A DNA stretch of 64,000 nucleotides, from NCBI GenBank assembly GCA_903840265.1, contig CAIMFH010000177.1, positions 1-64,000 on the forward strand, written 5' to 3'. This DNA comes from an uncultured Schlesneria sp. (lineage in GTDB: Bacteria > Planctomycetota > Planctomycetia > Planctomycetales > Planctomycetaceae). Made by a program: the position numbers and the translations under genes. Every line of letters starts with the position of its first letter. The stretch's first letter is position 1. Below the pieces are notes generated by a model. The model did no database searches. It saw only the letters and a program-made list of their open reading frames with translations, and was not told where the DNA came from. Positions 11,196-20,900 of this stretch are shown here, piece after piece.

Positions 11196-12545
11196 ATGCA
11201 CCACTCTCGAAGTGCCTGGCTTTGCGTTGCCTTGGTTTGCCTGACAACGACGGCGCAAGCGGGCGACAAATATCGTTTCGAAGAGCCCGTCGACGACACG
11301 CGAGTATTCGGCGTGGGAACTCGCATCGACATCAACGGAAAGACCCAGCCCTCGCCGAAAGATCAGCCACTGGCACTCGTCGCCTCGGCCGCGCTGTCGT
11401 ATCGGGAGCGTCGGCTGCTCGGACCGGGAACTGACGCCGAATCGTTCCGCTCTGTTCGCGACTACGAGCAAACACTCACCGAAATCGATGCCGGTGGTCA
11501 GAAGTCGAGCGTGCAGTTAGCCGACTCACTGAAATTAATGGTCGCTCAAGGACGCGCCGATGGAGTGGAACTCTACAGCCTCGGCGGCACGTTAACCTCG
11601 AACGAACTCGATCTGCTTCGCTCCCCAGCCGACAGCCTGGCGTTGATGGCTCTGCTGCCGACGAAGGAGGTCGAAATCGGTGACAAGTGGCTTGTCCCCA
11701 CCTGGGCCTTTCAAATGCTGACGGCGATGGATGCTGTCGTGAAAGGTGAACTCGCCTGCACACTCGTCTCCGTCGAAAAGCAGATCGCCAAGATCAAGCT
11801 CGACGGCAAACTTGAAGGAGCGGCTTTGTCCGCCGTCAGCGAGATCACCGTGAACGGATACTTCGAATATGATTTGACTCAAAAATGCATTTCGCACTGC
11901 GATTTCACGCAAGTCGAAAAGCGAGGACTCGGTCCCGTCGTGCCTGCATTCGAGTTCACCGCGCGGGTCCGATTGCTTCGCAAGCCAGCTCAACTTCCCG
12001 GCCGGCTGTCGGAGAAGAAGAATATCGATCTGGCTGCTAACGAACCAAAACCGTCGGTCCGTTTTCTGCGATTCGAATCACCTTGGAACATTGGATTCGA
12101 ATATCCGCGTTACTGGCATCTCTGGAAGATCCACGACAGAGCGGCCATCTTCCGATTGATCGATGAAGGGAATTTCGTCGCCCAATGCGATCTGGCACCG
12201 CTGAATCAGGCAAAGCCGGGCGAACATCTGGCAGAAGCCGTTTTCGTCCGAGACATCCAGACTGCAATGGGCGAGCGAATTAAGTCGATGGGAACGGGCG
12301 AAGTGATCTCCACGGCAGATCGTCGCTTCATCTATCGTATTTCGGCCACGGGGGCGGAAGGGGAGCGGCAGTTGACTTGGATCTTCTACCTGATCGCCGA
12401 TCACACAGGTCGTCAGGCGTCACTCTCAGTCACGGTCGATACGGCGCTCGTCGAAACATTGGCGAATCGGGAACGGGAATTCGTCAACAATCTTCGCTTT
12501 GGGCCAGCGCCGGTGAGCCCGACGGCGAGGACGACCAGCCGATAG
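11196..12545 (+). CDS. Secreted protein of unknown function
   Basis: 449 residues with a clear signal peptide (MHHSRSAWLCVALVCLTTTAQA). The mature part begins GDKYRFEEPVDDTRVF and has no motif that I recognise. It is rich in beta-type segments and contains two Cys (CISHC). The start is set by AAGGA nine bases upstream; a nearby ATG at 11192 is in another frame. It lies 69 bases after dxs on the same strand and may be read through, but shows no sign of an isoprenoid role. The second half (LRFESPWNIGFEYPRYWHLW onward) may be a separate domain, since it resembles the lipid- or ligand-binding folds of many exported planctomycete proteins. Function is not assigned. Confidence 0.7.
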   Translation: MHHSRSAWLCVALVCLTTTAQAGDKYRFEEPVDDTRVFGVGTRIDINGKTQPSPKDQPLALVASAALSYRERRLLGPGTDAESFRSVRDYEQTLTEIDAGGQKSSVQLADSLKLMVAQGRADGVELYSLGGTLTSNELDLLRSPADSLALMALLPTKEVEIGDKWLVPTWAFQMLTAMDAVVKGELACTLVSVEKQIAKIKLDGKLEGAALSAVSEITVNGYFEYDLTQKCISHCDFTQVEKRGLGPVVPAFEFTARVRLLRKPAQLPGRLSEKKNIDLAANEPKPSVRFLRFESPWNIGFEYPRYWHLWKIHDRAAIFRLIDEGNFVAQCDLAPLNQAKPGEHLAEAVFVRDIQTAMGERIKSMGTGEVISTADRRFIYRISATGAEGERQLTWIFYLIADHTGRQASLSVTVDTALVETLANREREFVNNLRFGPAPVSPTARTTSR

Positions 12546-12782
12546 GCCGCGCGATGACGATGAGCCCTTGCGACGAGAGGAAAGTCCGTTCGCAATTGCC
12601 GCCATTGATGCGTCTGTAGGGGAGCTCTCCCCGAAATAAGCTCAGAAACGGTACTTCGACTGTAACTTCCATTCCTTACAGTTCGCAAAACCTCTCTTGT
12701 CCGGCATTCCGTGTCGAACTAACATCCCGCCGCGCTTTCGTTTGGCGTAAGTCCAAGTTCTGGTAGCCCTTCAAGGCACGGT

Positions 12783-14060
12783 ATGATCCGCGCCAACCTC
12801 AGACGCATTCGTCACATCACATCCGCCGTGGTCCTCTTGGGGCTATCGTTGTGCGGAGCCGAAGTCGGTGTGCGCATTTATGAGGTCACTCACGGCAAAT
12901 CGATCAGTGAGACGACGCAGTCTGAATGCTTCGTCGATCCCACGCACTTGACGGTCCCCTCGTGGCAAACCAATTTCGAATTGAAGCCGCATGCGGTCGC
13001 CGAGGTGAAGTGCCGCGACTCGAAAAGCAAGATCGAAGTTCGGACGAACAGCCTCGGCCTGCGAGGTAACGAAGTCGCCATTCCAAAGCCACCTCAGACT
13101 TACCGCATCGTTGTGCTGGGTGATGAAACGATCTTTGCACCCGAGACTTCGGAAGACGATCACTTCGTCCGCCAAGTAGGTGAACTGTTGCACCAGAGGA
13201 CTCGACTAAACGTCGAAGTGATCAATGCCGGTATTCCTGGAGCATGTCCGCTCACAGAATTTTTACTACTGAAGCAGAAGCTGCTCGCCATTCAGCCGGA
13301 TCTCGTCATCCTGCATTATGACTGGTCCGACGTGATGGATGACAGACAACTGCGTCGACGGACTCGGAGCGATGCACAGGGGACGCCGGTTTCGTGCGCG
13401 CATCTCACCCTGCAACCAGTGAATCGGAAGCCGCATCCATTGGATCACCTGAGGCAGCAGTTTCGCCTGGTCGATTGGGGGCTGGTCGCGGCGGGCGAGC
13501 AATGGAAGCAACAGATCAGCAAGCAGGCCGCAACCAGCCGGGACATGGGAACGAATGCCTATGCCTGGTTGCGCAAGGAACAACTTCAGAACGATGTCAC
13601 TCTAGGTCAGTCGTTTCGACCGATTATGGATGTGGCTCGATTGGCGCAAGGGGCCAACTTCCAGTTGATGGTGGTCACGTCTCCGAAGCCATGGCAAGTT
13701 TCCACAAAATGCACTAACGCAGCGGGCGTCCGTCTAAAATGCGGAGTTTCGCCGGACGCGGTCTATCCCAACCGAGCCCCCTTTGATGCTCTGAGTGCAT
13801 TCGCGGCCAACGTCAATTTGCCCTATTTAGACTTATCGCCAGCACTCACGGAAACCGACCGACCGGAAGCGAATTACTTGAGATACGCCCCTCGCTGGTC
13901 TCCCACCGGACATCACCGCGTTGCTGAATTCTTAGCGACGTTTTTGATTGAGCGAATTCCCGGACCATGGAATAGTCGATATTTTGAACGTGAGAATCAA
14001 CAACTTGGACAAGAGCCGGGATCGCAAGACTCGGTTCGATGGGCGAGCGGTATTCGCTAG
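12783..14060 (+). CDS. SGNH/GDSL-hydrolase-like membrane-anchored protein lacking the nucleophile
   Basis: 425 residues with an N-terminal membrane anchor (residues 13-27, [15 protein letters not shown]). The SGNH fold is recognisable from VVLGDETIF (block I), [17 protein letters not shown] (block II), [14 protein letters not shown] (block III) and [12 protein letters not shown] (block V, with the catalytic His). In block I the usual GDS is GDE: the nucleophilic Ser is replaced by Glu (GAA at 13124-13126). The protein may therefore be a carbohydrate- or acyl-binding pseudoenzyme, or use different chemistry. Related planctomycete proteins are often linked to exopolysaccharide acylation. Its 3' end overlaps the upstream region of gdh. 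Confidence 0.7.
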   Translation: MIRANLRRIRHITSAVVLLGLSLCGAEVGVRIYEVTHGKSISETTQSECFVDPTHLTVPSWQTNFELKPHAVAEVKCRDSKSKIEVRTNSLGLRGNEVAIPKPPQTYRIVVLGDETIFAPETSEDDHFVRQVGELLHQRTRLNVEVINAGIPGACPLTEFLLLKQKLLAIQPDLVILHYDWSDVMDDRQLRRRTRSDAQGTPVSCAHLTLQPVNRKPHPLDHLRQQFRLVDWGLVAAGEQWKQQISKQAATSRDMGTNAYAWLRKEQLQNDVTLGQSFRPIMDVARLAQGANFQLMVVTSPKPWQVSTKCTNAAGVRLKCGVSPDAVYPNRAPFDALSAFAANVNLPYLDLSPALTETDRPEANYLRYAPRWSPTGHHRVAEFLATFLIERIPGPWNSRYFERENQQLGQEPGSQDSVRWASGIR

Positions 14061-14122
14061 CTTTTTGTCGGCCATTCATCGCTGAACTGATCTACCACCT
14101 GCGACGTACTGCGGAGAACATC

Positions 14123-15358
14123 ATGAGTGACGCGGCTTCAAAATCGGAACTATTCTTTCACAAAGCGGCAGATCACCTTGGCCTTTCCGCGCGGATGCGG
14201 ACGCTGCTGCTGACTCCCGAACGCGACGTGAAAGTTCAGGTGGCGATTCGCCTGGATAACGGCGAGATCGAAACGTTCGTCGGCTATCGTGTCCAGCATG
14301 ATAGTGCTCGCGGACCGATGAAAGGTGGGCTGCGCTATCACCCGCAAGTTGACGACGCCGAAGTCCGCACGCTGGCTCAACTGATGACTTGGAAAACCGC
14401 GGTCGTCGATCTTCCTTATGGGGGAGCCAAAGGGGGGATCGCCATCGACCCTCGCACACTGAGCCGAGCGGAGTTGGAGCGATTGACTCGTAAGTTCGTG
14501 GACCAGATCCACGATATGGTCGGCCCCGATACAGATATTCCTGCTCCCGACATGGGAACCAATGCACAGGTGATGGCCTGGTTCATGAACCAGTACCAGA
14601 AGCATCATGGCTTTCAGCCGGCGTGCGTGACTGGCAAGCCCTTGGAACTGCATGGGTGCGAAGGCCGCGAAGAAGCGACCGGACGTGGAGTTGTGATCGT
14701 CACCGAACGGATGTTTCATCGCCTCGGTCAGAAACTGGCAGGCAAGACAGTCGCCCTGCAAGGCTTCGGCAACGTGGGCAGTCACTGTGCGAATCTGCTG
14801 TTTGAACGCGGCGCTCGAGTCGTCGCGATCACCGATCAGCAGGGCGGCGTCCAGAATCCGGCGGGCCTCGATATTCCGGCACTTATGCCCTATGTCAAAG
14901 AGCATGATGGTGTCGCTGGATTTCCCGGAGGCAAACCACTCTCGAACGAGGAACTGTTTTCTGCTCCGGTCGATGTGCTGATTCCTGCGGCCCTGGGAGG
15001 TCAACTGACTGCCGAAACTGCACCCACAGTTCAGGCCAAATACGTTGTCGAAGCGGCGAACGATCCCACCACACCAGAAGCCGATGAGATCTTCCTCAAG
15101 AAGGGAATCACCGTCGTGCCGGACATCCTCGCGAACGCAGGCGGTGTGTCGGTGAGCTATTTCGAATGGGTCCAGAACCGGTCCGTCGTCCATTGGCCAC
15201 TGGAAGAAATCCGCAGTCGGCTGGAGACCCGGATGTCCTCCGCCTTCGATGCGGTCTGGCAAATCGCCAACGAAAAACAAGTTCCTCTCCGAACAGCCGC
15301 TTACATTCTGGGAATTGGACGCGTTGCCAGAGCGACGGAGTTGGCCGGGGTATCGTGA
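14123..15358 (+). CDS. gdhA: Glutamate dehydrogenase (Glu/Leu/Phe/Val dehydrogenase family)
   Basis: Interconverts glutamate and 2-oxoglutarate with NAD(P)H, linking nitrogen and carbon metabolism. The 411 residues include the substrate site [11 protein letters not shown], the catalytic-Lys region [22 protein letters not shown], and the Rossmann motif [17 protein letters not shown] chose the ATG at 14123 ([12 protein letters not shown]) because GGAGAA precedes it and family similarity starts there; an in-frame ATG at 14039 overlaps the upstream gene. About 410 residues is the usual size for the hexameric short form. Coenzyme preference is not readable by eye. An aminoacid-responsive leader and cimA follow downstream. 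Confidence 0.92.
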   Translation: MSDAASKSELFFHKAADHLGLSARMRTLLLTPERDVKVQVAIRLDNGEIETFVGYRVQHDSARGPMKGGLRYHPQVDDAEVRTLAQLMTWKTAVVDLPYGGAKGGIAIDPRTLSRAELERLTRKFVDQIHDMVGPDTDIPAPDMGTNAQVMAWFMNQYQKHHGFQPACVTGKPLELHGCEGREEATGRGVVIVTERMFHRLGQKLAGKTVALQGFGNVGSHCANLLFERGARVVAITDQQGGVQNPAGLDIPALMPYVKEHDGVAGFPGGKPLSNEELFSAPVDVLIPAALGGQLTAETAPTVQAKYVVEAANDPTTPEADEIFLKKGITVVPDILANAGGVSVSYFEWVQNRSVVHWPLEEIRSRLETRMSSAFDAVWQIANEKQVPLRTAAYILGIGRVARATELAGVS

Positions 15359-15413
15359 AGTTTCACATAAGGTTTGAATATTCAAATTCTTCCCTGCAGT
15401 CCGCACATCCGGT

Positions 15414-15442
15414 TTGACTCTCGTTCTGAGGTGGCCTACCAT
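15414..15442 (+). promoter_or_regulatory. Candidate sigma-70-type promoter of the cimA leader
   Basis: TTGACT (15414-15419) and TACCAT (15437-15442) separated by 17 bases, about 58 bases before the leader-peptide ATG. A 14-bp palindrome TTTGAATATTCAAA lies upstream at 15373-15386 and may be an operator or part of an UP element. Predicted by eye only. Confidence 0.4.
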
Positions 15443-15499
15443 CTGACGAAGATTGAAGTTCCGGGGCATCGCCCCCGATGTAAGATTGACCGAAAACAG

Positions 15500-15586
15500 A
15501 TGCCTTCATTCACCACCTTCGCCTTCCAATCAGCCGATGCCACGAGCATTCGGATTGAGATCGTGATTATTACCGGAGTTTGCTAG
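15500..15586 (+). CDS. Leader peptide of the cimA attenuator (Ile/Val-rich)
   Basis: A 28-codon frame, MPSFTTFAFQSADATS then IRIEIVIITGVC, ending in TAG. Five of the last twelve codons are Ile (ATT/ATC) and two are Val, the hallmark of ilv-type leader peptides that sense charged branched-chain tRNAs. The stop codon abuts the 5' arm of a possible antiterminator (15586-15596), so a ribosome that reaches the stop would mask it, whereas one stalled at the Ile codons at 15560-15571 would leave it free. No strong Shine-Dalgarno sequence is visible before the ATG, which is the main weakness. The gene it controls, cimA, opens the citramalate route to isoleucine. Confidence 0.6.
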   Translation: MPSFTTFAFQSADATSIRIEIVIITGVC

Positions 15587-15632
15587 CGGCCGGGGTGGCG
15601 AAATTACGAATCGACACAAGCCCTCAGGCCGC
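15586..15632 (+). promoter_or_regulatory. Antiterminator pairing of the cimA leader
   Basis: GCGGCC-GGGGT (15586-15596) can pair with GCCCT-ca-GGCCGC (15620-15632): six G-C pairs, a 2-base bulge, then three G-C and two G-U pairs. The 3' partner takes up most of the terminator's 5' arm (15618-15628), so the two structures exclude each other. Confidence 0.55.
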
Positions 15633-15652
15633 AACCTGAGGGCTTCTTTTTT
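15618..15652 (+). terminator. Attenuator terminator directly upstream of cimA
   Basis: A perfect 11-bp stem AAGCCCTCAGG / CCTGAGGGCTT with a 6-base loop, followed by CTTTTTT. It ends 9 bases before the cimA ATG and 294 bases after the gdhA stop, so its position fits attenuation of cimA better than termination of gdhA. Confidence 0.8.
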
Positions 15653-15661
15653 GACCTGCGA

Positions 15662-17257
15662 ATGAGTGAAAGTTCGAACATGTCCCGCATCCAGATCTAC
15701 GACACGACCCTTCGCGATGGCAGCCAGGGTGAGGGGGTTAACTTCTCACTGCAGGACAAACTGCTGATTACGAAGAAGCTGGATGATCTTGGCGTGGATT
15801 TTGTCGAGGGGGGCTATCCGCTCTCGAATCCCAAAGATGCGGAATATTTTGCGAAAGTGCTCGACCTGCCACTCAAGCATGCGAAAATCTGTGCTTTCGG
15901 AATGACTCGCCGAAAGGGCTGTGCTCCCGAAGACGACATCGGTATGTGTGCGCTGCGTGACGCGAAGACGCCGATCGTCACGATCGTGGGGAAGACTTGG
16001 GATCTGCATGTTTTCGAAGTGCTGCATATCAGCGAAGAAGAAAACCTAGCGATGATCCGTGATTCGGTCGGCTTCTTGCGAGCCGAAGGTCGCGAAGTTT
16101 TTTATGACGCCGAACACTTCTTCGATGGCTTCCGTGCCAACCCCGAGTTTGCACTGAAGACGGTTCTTGCTGCTCAGAATGCAGGAGCCAGCACGATTGT
16201 GCTCTGTGACACCAATGGTGGTCGACTACCCGAAGACATCGCTGCTGCCGTCGACGCCGTGCGCCGCGAATTGAAAGTCCCAGTCGGTATCCACGTCCAC
16301 AACGATGGTGAGTTAGCTGTTGCGAACTCATTGATCGCTGTGGACCATGGCGCGATCCAAGTCCAGGGAACGATCAACGGTATCGGCGAGCGATGTGGAA
16401 ACGCGGACTTGATCAGCGTCATCGGGAACCTGGCGCTTAAGAAAGGTTACGAGGTGCTGAAGCCAGGTGGCATCGGTCACCTAACGGAGCTCTCACGCTA
16501 CGTCTACGAAATTGCGAACATGAACTTTCGCAACGGGCAGGCTTTCGTCGGAGCCAGCGCGTTCGCTCACAAGGGCGGAATGCACGTGCATGCGGTCAAT
16601 CGATTGTCAGCAAGCTACGAACATATCCCACCTGAATCCGTCGGCAACCAACGCAGAATCTTGGTCAGTGAACTTTCGGGCCGCTCGAACATTATCGCCA
16701 AAACGACTAAGTACCAGATCAATGACGACAACGCACTCATGACCAAGATCCTGGAACGAGTGCAGGATCTGGAGAATGAAGGCTACCAGTTCGAAGCGGC
16801 AGAAGCGTCGTTCGACTTGCTGGTCCGTAAAGAGGCCGGCGCATACACGCCCAAGTTCGAACGGCTCCAGTATCGCGTGAACGTCGAAACGTCAGCAGGG
16901 CAGGGGACCATCACCGAAGCCACCATCAAATTGAAGGTGAATGACCAATCCGAGCACGTCGTGGCCGAAGGTGACGGCCCCGTGAATGCCTTGGACAATG
17001 CTCTTCGTAAAGCATTGTCGTCGGCGTATCCGAACCTGAGCGAGATGCAGCTAGTCGATTATAAGGTTCGCGTGATCAACTCGGCCGAAGGGACAGCCGC
17101 ACGTGTCCGCGTCGTCATCGAAAGTCGCGATCATACGGATGTCTGGAGCACAGTTGGCGTCAGCGAAAACGTCATCGAAGCCAGTTGGCTCGCCTTGGTC
17201 GATAGCGTGGAATACAAATTGTATAAAGACGCGGAATCCGAGGGGCTTTCTGCCTGA
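15662..17257 (+). CDS. cimA: (R)-citramalate synthase
   Basis: Condenses pyruvate and acetyl-CoA to citramalate, the threonine-independent entry to isoleucine biosynthesis. The 531 residues comprise a TIM-barrel domain with DTTLRDGSQGEGVNFS, the metal-binding HVHNDGELAVANS, and NGIGERCGNADL, followed by the HMGL-like linker (GMHVHAVNRLSASYEH) and the C-terminal LeuA regulatory (allosteric) domain. The CimA subfamily is supported by the GSQGEGV form and the FEVADSSL-unlike, roughly 530-residue length. An alternative start at 15680 (MSRIQIYDTTLRDG) is equally good and closer to family N-termini. Expression appears to be controlled by the leader peptide and attenuator immediately upstream, plus expected feedback by isoleucine on the C-terminal domain. 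Confidence 0.93.
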   Translation: MSESSNMSRIQIYDTTLRDGSQGEGVNFSLQDKLLITKKLDDLGVDFVEGGYPLSNPKDAEYFAKVLDLPLKHAKICAFGMTRRKGCAPEDDIGMCALRDAKTPIVTIVGKTWDLHVFEVLHISEEENLAMIRDSVGFLRAEGREVFYDAEHFFDGFRANPEFALKTVLAAQNAGASTIVLCDTNGGRLPEDIAAAVDAVRRELKVPVGIHVHNDGELAVANSLIAVDHGAIQVQGTINGIGERCGNADLISVIGNLALKKGYEVLKPGGIGHLTELSRYVYEIANMNFRNGQAFVGASAFAHKGGMHVHAVNRLSASYEHIPPESVGNQRRILVSELSGRSNIIAKTTKYQINDDNALMTKILERVQDLENEGYQFEAAEASFDLLVRKEAGAYTPKFERLQYRVNVETSAGQGTITEATIKLKVNDQSEHVVAEGDGPVNALDNALRKALSSAYPNLSEMQLVDYKVRVINSAEGTAARVRVVIESRDHTDVWSTVGVSENVIEASWLALVDSVEYKLYKDAESEGLSA

Positions 17258-17272
17258 GTCTGGAGTGATTGG

Positions 17273-17902
17273 ATGAACACGCATTTGCTCGACGATTTGC
17301 GAAGTGGTGTCAACCTGACGCTCGCGCCGCTGAACGTAGAGCAATACCACCACATGGTTCGGCATGGAATTCTTCGCGATGGAGATCCAATCGAACTTAT
17401 CGAAGGAGCAATTGTTCACACGGATCGGCGCGACAGCTCAGGGCAAATTACATCCCATGGCTGTCGCCATTTAAATACGCGCAACAAACTGACCGCGGTT
17501 CTGTCTCGCTGGGTTGCCGATCGAGGCGCTTTTTTGCAGGTCCAGGGACCAATTACGCTCGACGATCACAATGAGCCGGAACCGGACTGCAGCCTGATCG
17601 CGGGAAAACCGGATGACTTTGGCGATGCAGTTCCAAACGCCGCCGCCTTGTTAGCCGTTTTTGAAGTGGCAGACAGTTCGCTGCGAACTGATCGCCGAAC
17701 CAAGCAGCGACTTTATGCGGAGGCGTCGATCCCACTCTACGTCATTATCAATCTTAAGGACAACTTGATTGAGGTTCATTCCGAACCTCTGCCCGTAGAA
17801 TCGCGATACGGTAATTTGATCACTTACCAACCTAACGACAATTTTGAACTATCCATCGGTAACCTTGGTCCTCTCCCGATCAATGGGTCCGAATTGTTTT
17901 AA
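17273..17902 (+). CDS. Uma2-family (DUF820) PD-(D/E)XK nuclease-like protein
   Basis: 209 residues. The fold is recognised from the Glu-containing EGAIVHTDRRDSS, the EPEPDCSLIAG motif, and VFEVADSSLRTDRRTKQRLYAEASIPLYVI, which has the conserved E-V-S-D-K-Y series of Uma2 proteins. These are restriction-endonuclease-fold proteins found in large paralogous sets in Planctomycetes and Cyanobacteria; many are linked to mobile elements and their biology is unclear. It starts 16 bases after cimA and ends 28 bases before valS, so it may be co-transcribed with either. Confidence 0.85.
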   Translation: MNTHLLDDLRSGVNLTLAPLNVEQYHHMVRHGILRDGDPIELIEGAIVHTDRRDSSGQITSHGCRHLNTRNKLTAVLSRWVADRGAFLQVQGPITLDDHNEPEPDCSLIAGKPDDFGDAVPNAAALLAVFEVADSSLRTDRRTKQRLYAEASIPLYVIINLKDNLIEVHSEPLPVESRYGNLITYQPNDNFELSIGNLGPLPINGSELF

Positions 17903-17929
17903 TACCCCCTTCAAAGCCAATCGGTGTCT

Positions 17930-20900
17930 ATGTCTACCGAAATCCCGAAGCAATACGAACCCGCCGCTGCTGAAGCCAAATGGTTTCCCTACTGGGAATC
18001 TCACGGCTATTTCAATGCCGATCCCAATCCCGCCAAGCCGCCGCATGTCATCATGATCCCGCTGCCAAACGTGACCGGTGCGCTGCACATGGGTCATGCG
18101 CTGAACGGCACACTGCAGGATCTGCTCACTCGTTGGCGACGGATGCAGGGCTATGAAGCACTGTGGATGCCGGGCACCGATCATGCGGGGATTGCCACGC
18201 AATCGATGGTCGAAAAACGGATGCTCGAGCAAGAAGGGCTGACTCGCCACGATATCGGACGCGAAGCCTTGATCAAGCGTATCTGGGACTGGAAGGACGC
18301 CTATGAAAAGCGAATCCTGAGCCAGTTGAAGAGCCTTGGTGCTAGTTGCGACTGGCGACGCGTACGTTTTACACTAGATGAAGTCTGCTCGCGCGCGGTG
18401 CGGCAGACGTTCTTCAAGATGTTCAAAGACGGCTTGATCTTCCGTGGCAAGCGTCTGGTGAACTGGGATACGTTCCTGCAGACCGCCGTCGCCGACGACG
18501 AAGTCTACGAAGAAGAAATCGACGGCCATTTCTGGACGTTCAACTACCCCGTGGTGAATGAGGCTGGGCGGCCGACTGGGGAACGAATCTCGTTCAGCAC
18601 AACTCGCCCCGAGACAATGCTCGGCGATACGGCGGTGTGTGTTCATCCGACGGACGAGCGTTACACGCATCTGATCGGCAAGTTCGTTCGCATTCCCGTG
18701 AACGGTCGGACAATCCCGATCGTGGCCGACGCACTGCTGGCGGACAAAACGTTAGGTACCGGCTGCGTGAAGGTGACGCCCGCCCACGATCCCAATGACT
18801 ACGCTTGCTGGACTCGCAACAAAGAAAAGATGGGCGAGCCGATCAACATCTTGAACCCGAACGGCACGCTGAACGAAAACGGTGGTCCGTGGCAGGGACA
18901 AGATCGCCTCGTCGCGCGCGATGCTGTCGTGGCCGAGATGGAAAAGCTCGGTCACTTTGAGAAGGTGGAAGATCGCAAGATCCCGCTCAAGCACAGCGAC
19001 CGCTCAAAGACGCCGGTGGAACCGTATTTGTCGGAGCAGTGGTTCGTGAAAATGGACACACTCGCCCAAGCCGCCATCGACGCAGCGAACGATGGTCGAG
19101 TGACCTTTTATCCGGAACGCTACAAGCAGTCATATGTGAGCTGGTTGAGTGAAAAACGAGACTGGTGTATCAGCCGTCAACTCTGGTGGGGACACCGAAT
19201 TCCGATCTGGTCTCGACAGTATTCGAAAGACGAATACGAAAAGACGTTTCTACTAGGCTACCGGTTTGATCCGGACCATGAGGAATCCGATTGGTTTCAC
19301 GGCTCGGTCTCGTTCGACGGCGAAAACTACGCCGTGCGAATCTGCTTCAACGAAGGACATCAAGACGTCGAGAAGCAGTACGAAGCGGCTGGATTCACGC
19401 AGGAAGAAGACGTCCTCGATACCTGGTTCAGTTCGGCTCTGTGGCCTCATGCCACGTTGGGGTGGCCCGACACCAAACATAACCCGCCGCTGGCATCGAA
19501 TGGCGGGGACTCACCAGTACTCAGTACTCAGTACTCAGTACCCAACGGTGGGACTTCAGGCACTGGAACCAACGAAGTCCTCAACTACTTCTACCCCGGC
19601 AGCGTCCTCGTCACGTCGCGCGACATCATCACCCTGTGGGTGGCGCGAATGGTGTTGACCGGCCTGTACAACATGGGCGATATCCCATTCAAGCACGTGT
19701 GCATCCATCCGAAAATCCAGGACGGCTTCGGCCAGGGGATGTCTAAGAGTAAAGGGAATGGAGTCGATCCGAATGAGTTGATTGCAAAATACGGCTGCGA
19801 CGGGATGCGGTTCACGATCGCGTCGTTTGCAGGTGAAACTCAGGATGTGCGACTCCCAGTCGGTTATGAGTGCCCGCATTGCCAGGCGATTATCCCGCAG
19901 GAACAGCACCATCTGAAGTTCAAGCCGGGCAAGCCCAAGATCAAGTGCCCCAAGTGTAAGAAGGAGTCACAATATGCGACCCCCAACTACACGCCCGATG
20001 AAGGCGAGCCCGTTGCCAGGATCGTGATCGAGCGATTTGAATACGGTCGCAATTTCAGCAACAAGCTGTGGAATGCGGCTCGTTTCGCGATGATCAATCT
20101 GGAAGGTTACACGCCTGCGCCGGTTACTGACGCTGAGTTGGCGATCGAAGACCGCTGGATTTTGTCACGTCTGGCAACTGTGACTGACGAAGTCACATCG
20201 TGCTTGAACATCTACAAATTCGACGCGGCCACAAGATCCCTTCGCGACTTCGTCTGGAATGAGTTCTGCGACTGGTACCTGGAAATGATCAAGCCGCGAC
20301 TGCGCGACGAAACGCAGAAGCCGACCGCCCAGCGAGTTCTCGTGACGGTCCTCGACACCATTTTGCGATTACTGCATCCGTTCACCCCATTCATCACGGA
20401 AGAACTCTGGCAGCGCCTGAAAGAAATTGCTCCTTCACGCGGCTTGCCAAATCCCACAGCAGCAGCCGACGCCATCATCATCGCCCCGTGGCCAACCGAA
20501 CTAGATGGGTGGCGCGATCCTGCTCTAGAAGCTCGCTTCCAGCGTCTGCAGGAGCTGATCGTCGCCGTGCGCAACGTGCGCGGGGCCTATAACATCAGCC
20601 CGTCTGTGACGGTTCCCGTTTCCGTGAAATGCTCGGCAGAGATTGCCGCCGATTTGGATCTGGTGCGAGTTCAATTCGAACTGCTCGCCAAATCGACGCT
20701 GTCGGCAGCAGGACCGGAAGTCACTCGCCCCGAAACTATCAGCGCCAGCTTTTCGCTGGGCGACGCCGACGGATATCTGCCGTTGGAAGGTCTCGTCGAC
20801 CTGCAGGCCGAACTCTCTCGGCAGCAGAAAGAAGCGGAGAAGGTGCGGGGCTTCATCGTGGGGCACGAGAAGAAGCTGACTAATCAAAGCTTCGTCGATC

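Noticed and set aside
14150-15469. A 439-codon open frame on the minus strand opposite gdhA
   Set aside because: It mirrors the codon periodicity of gdhA, has no family motifs, and crosses the leader region; a shadow frame.
15586-15612. GGGGTGGCGAAATTACGAAT resembles the D-arm of a tRNA-Leu
   Set aside because: No matching acceptor, anticodon or T-arm can be formed; the sequence is better explained as the antiterminator arm of the cimA attenuator.
19514-19541. Tandem repeat considered as a CRISPR or phase-variation tract
   Set aside because: The unit is 7 bp without spacers, so it is not CRISPR. Phase variation of an essential synthetase is unlikely, so only the insertion itself is reported.
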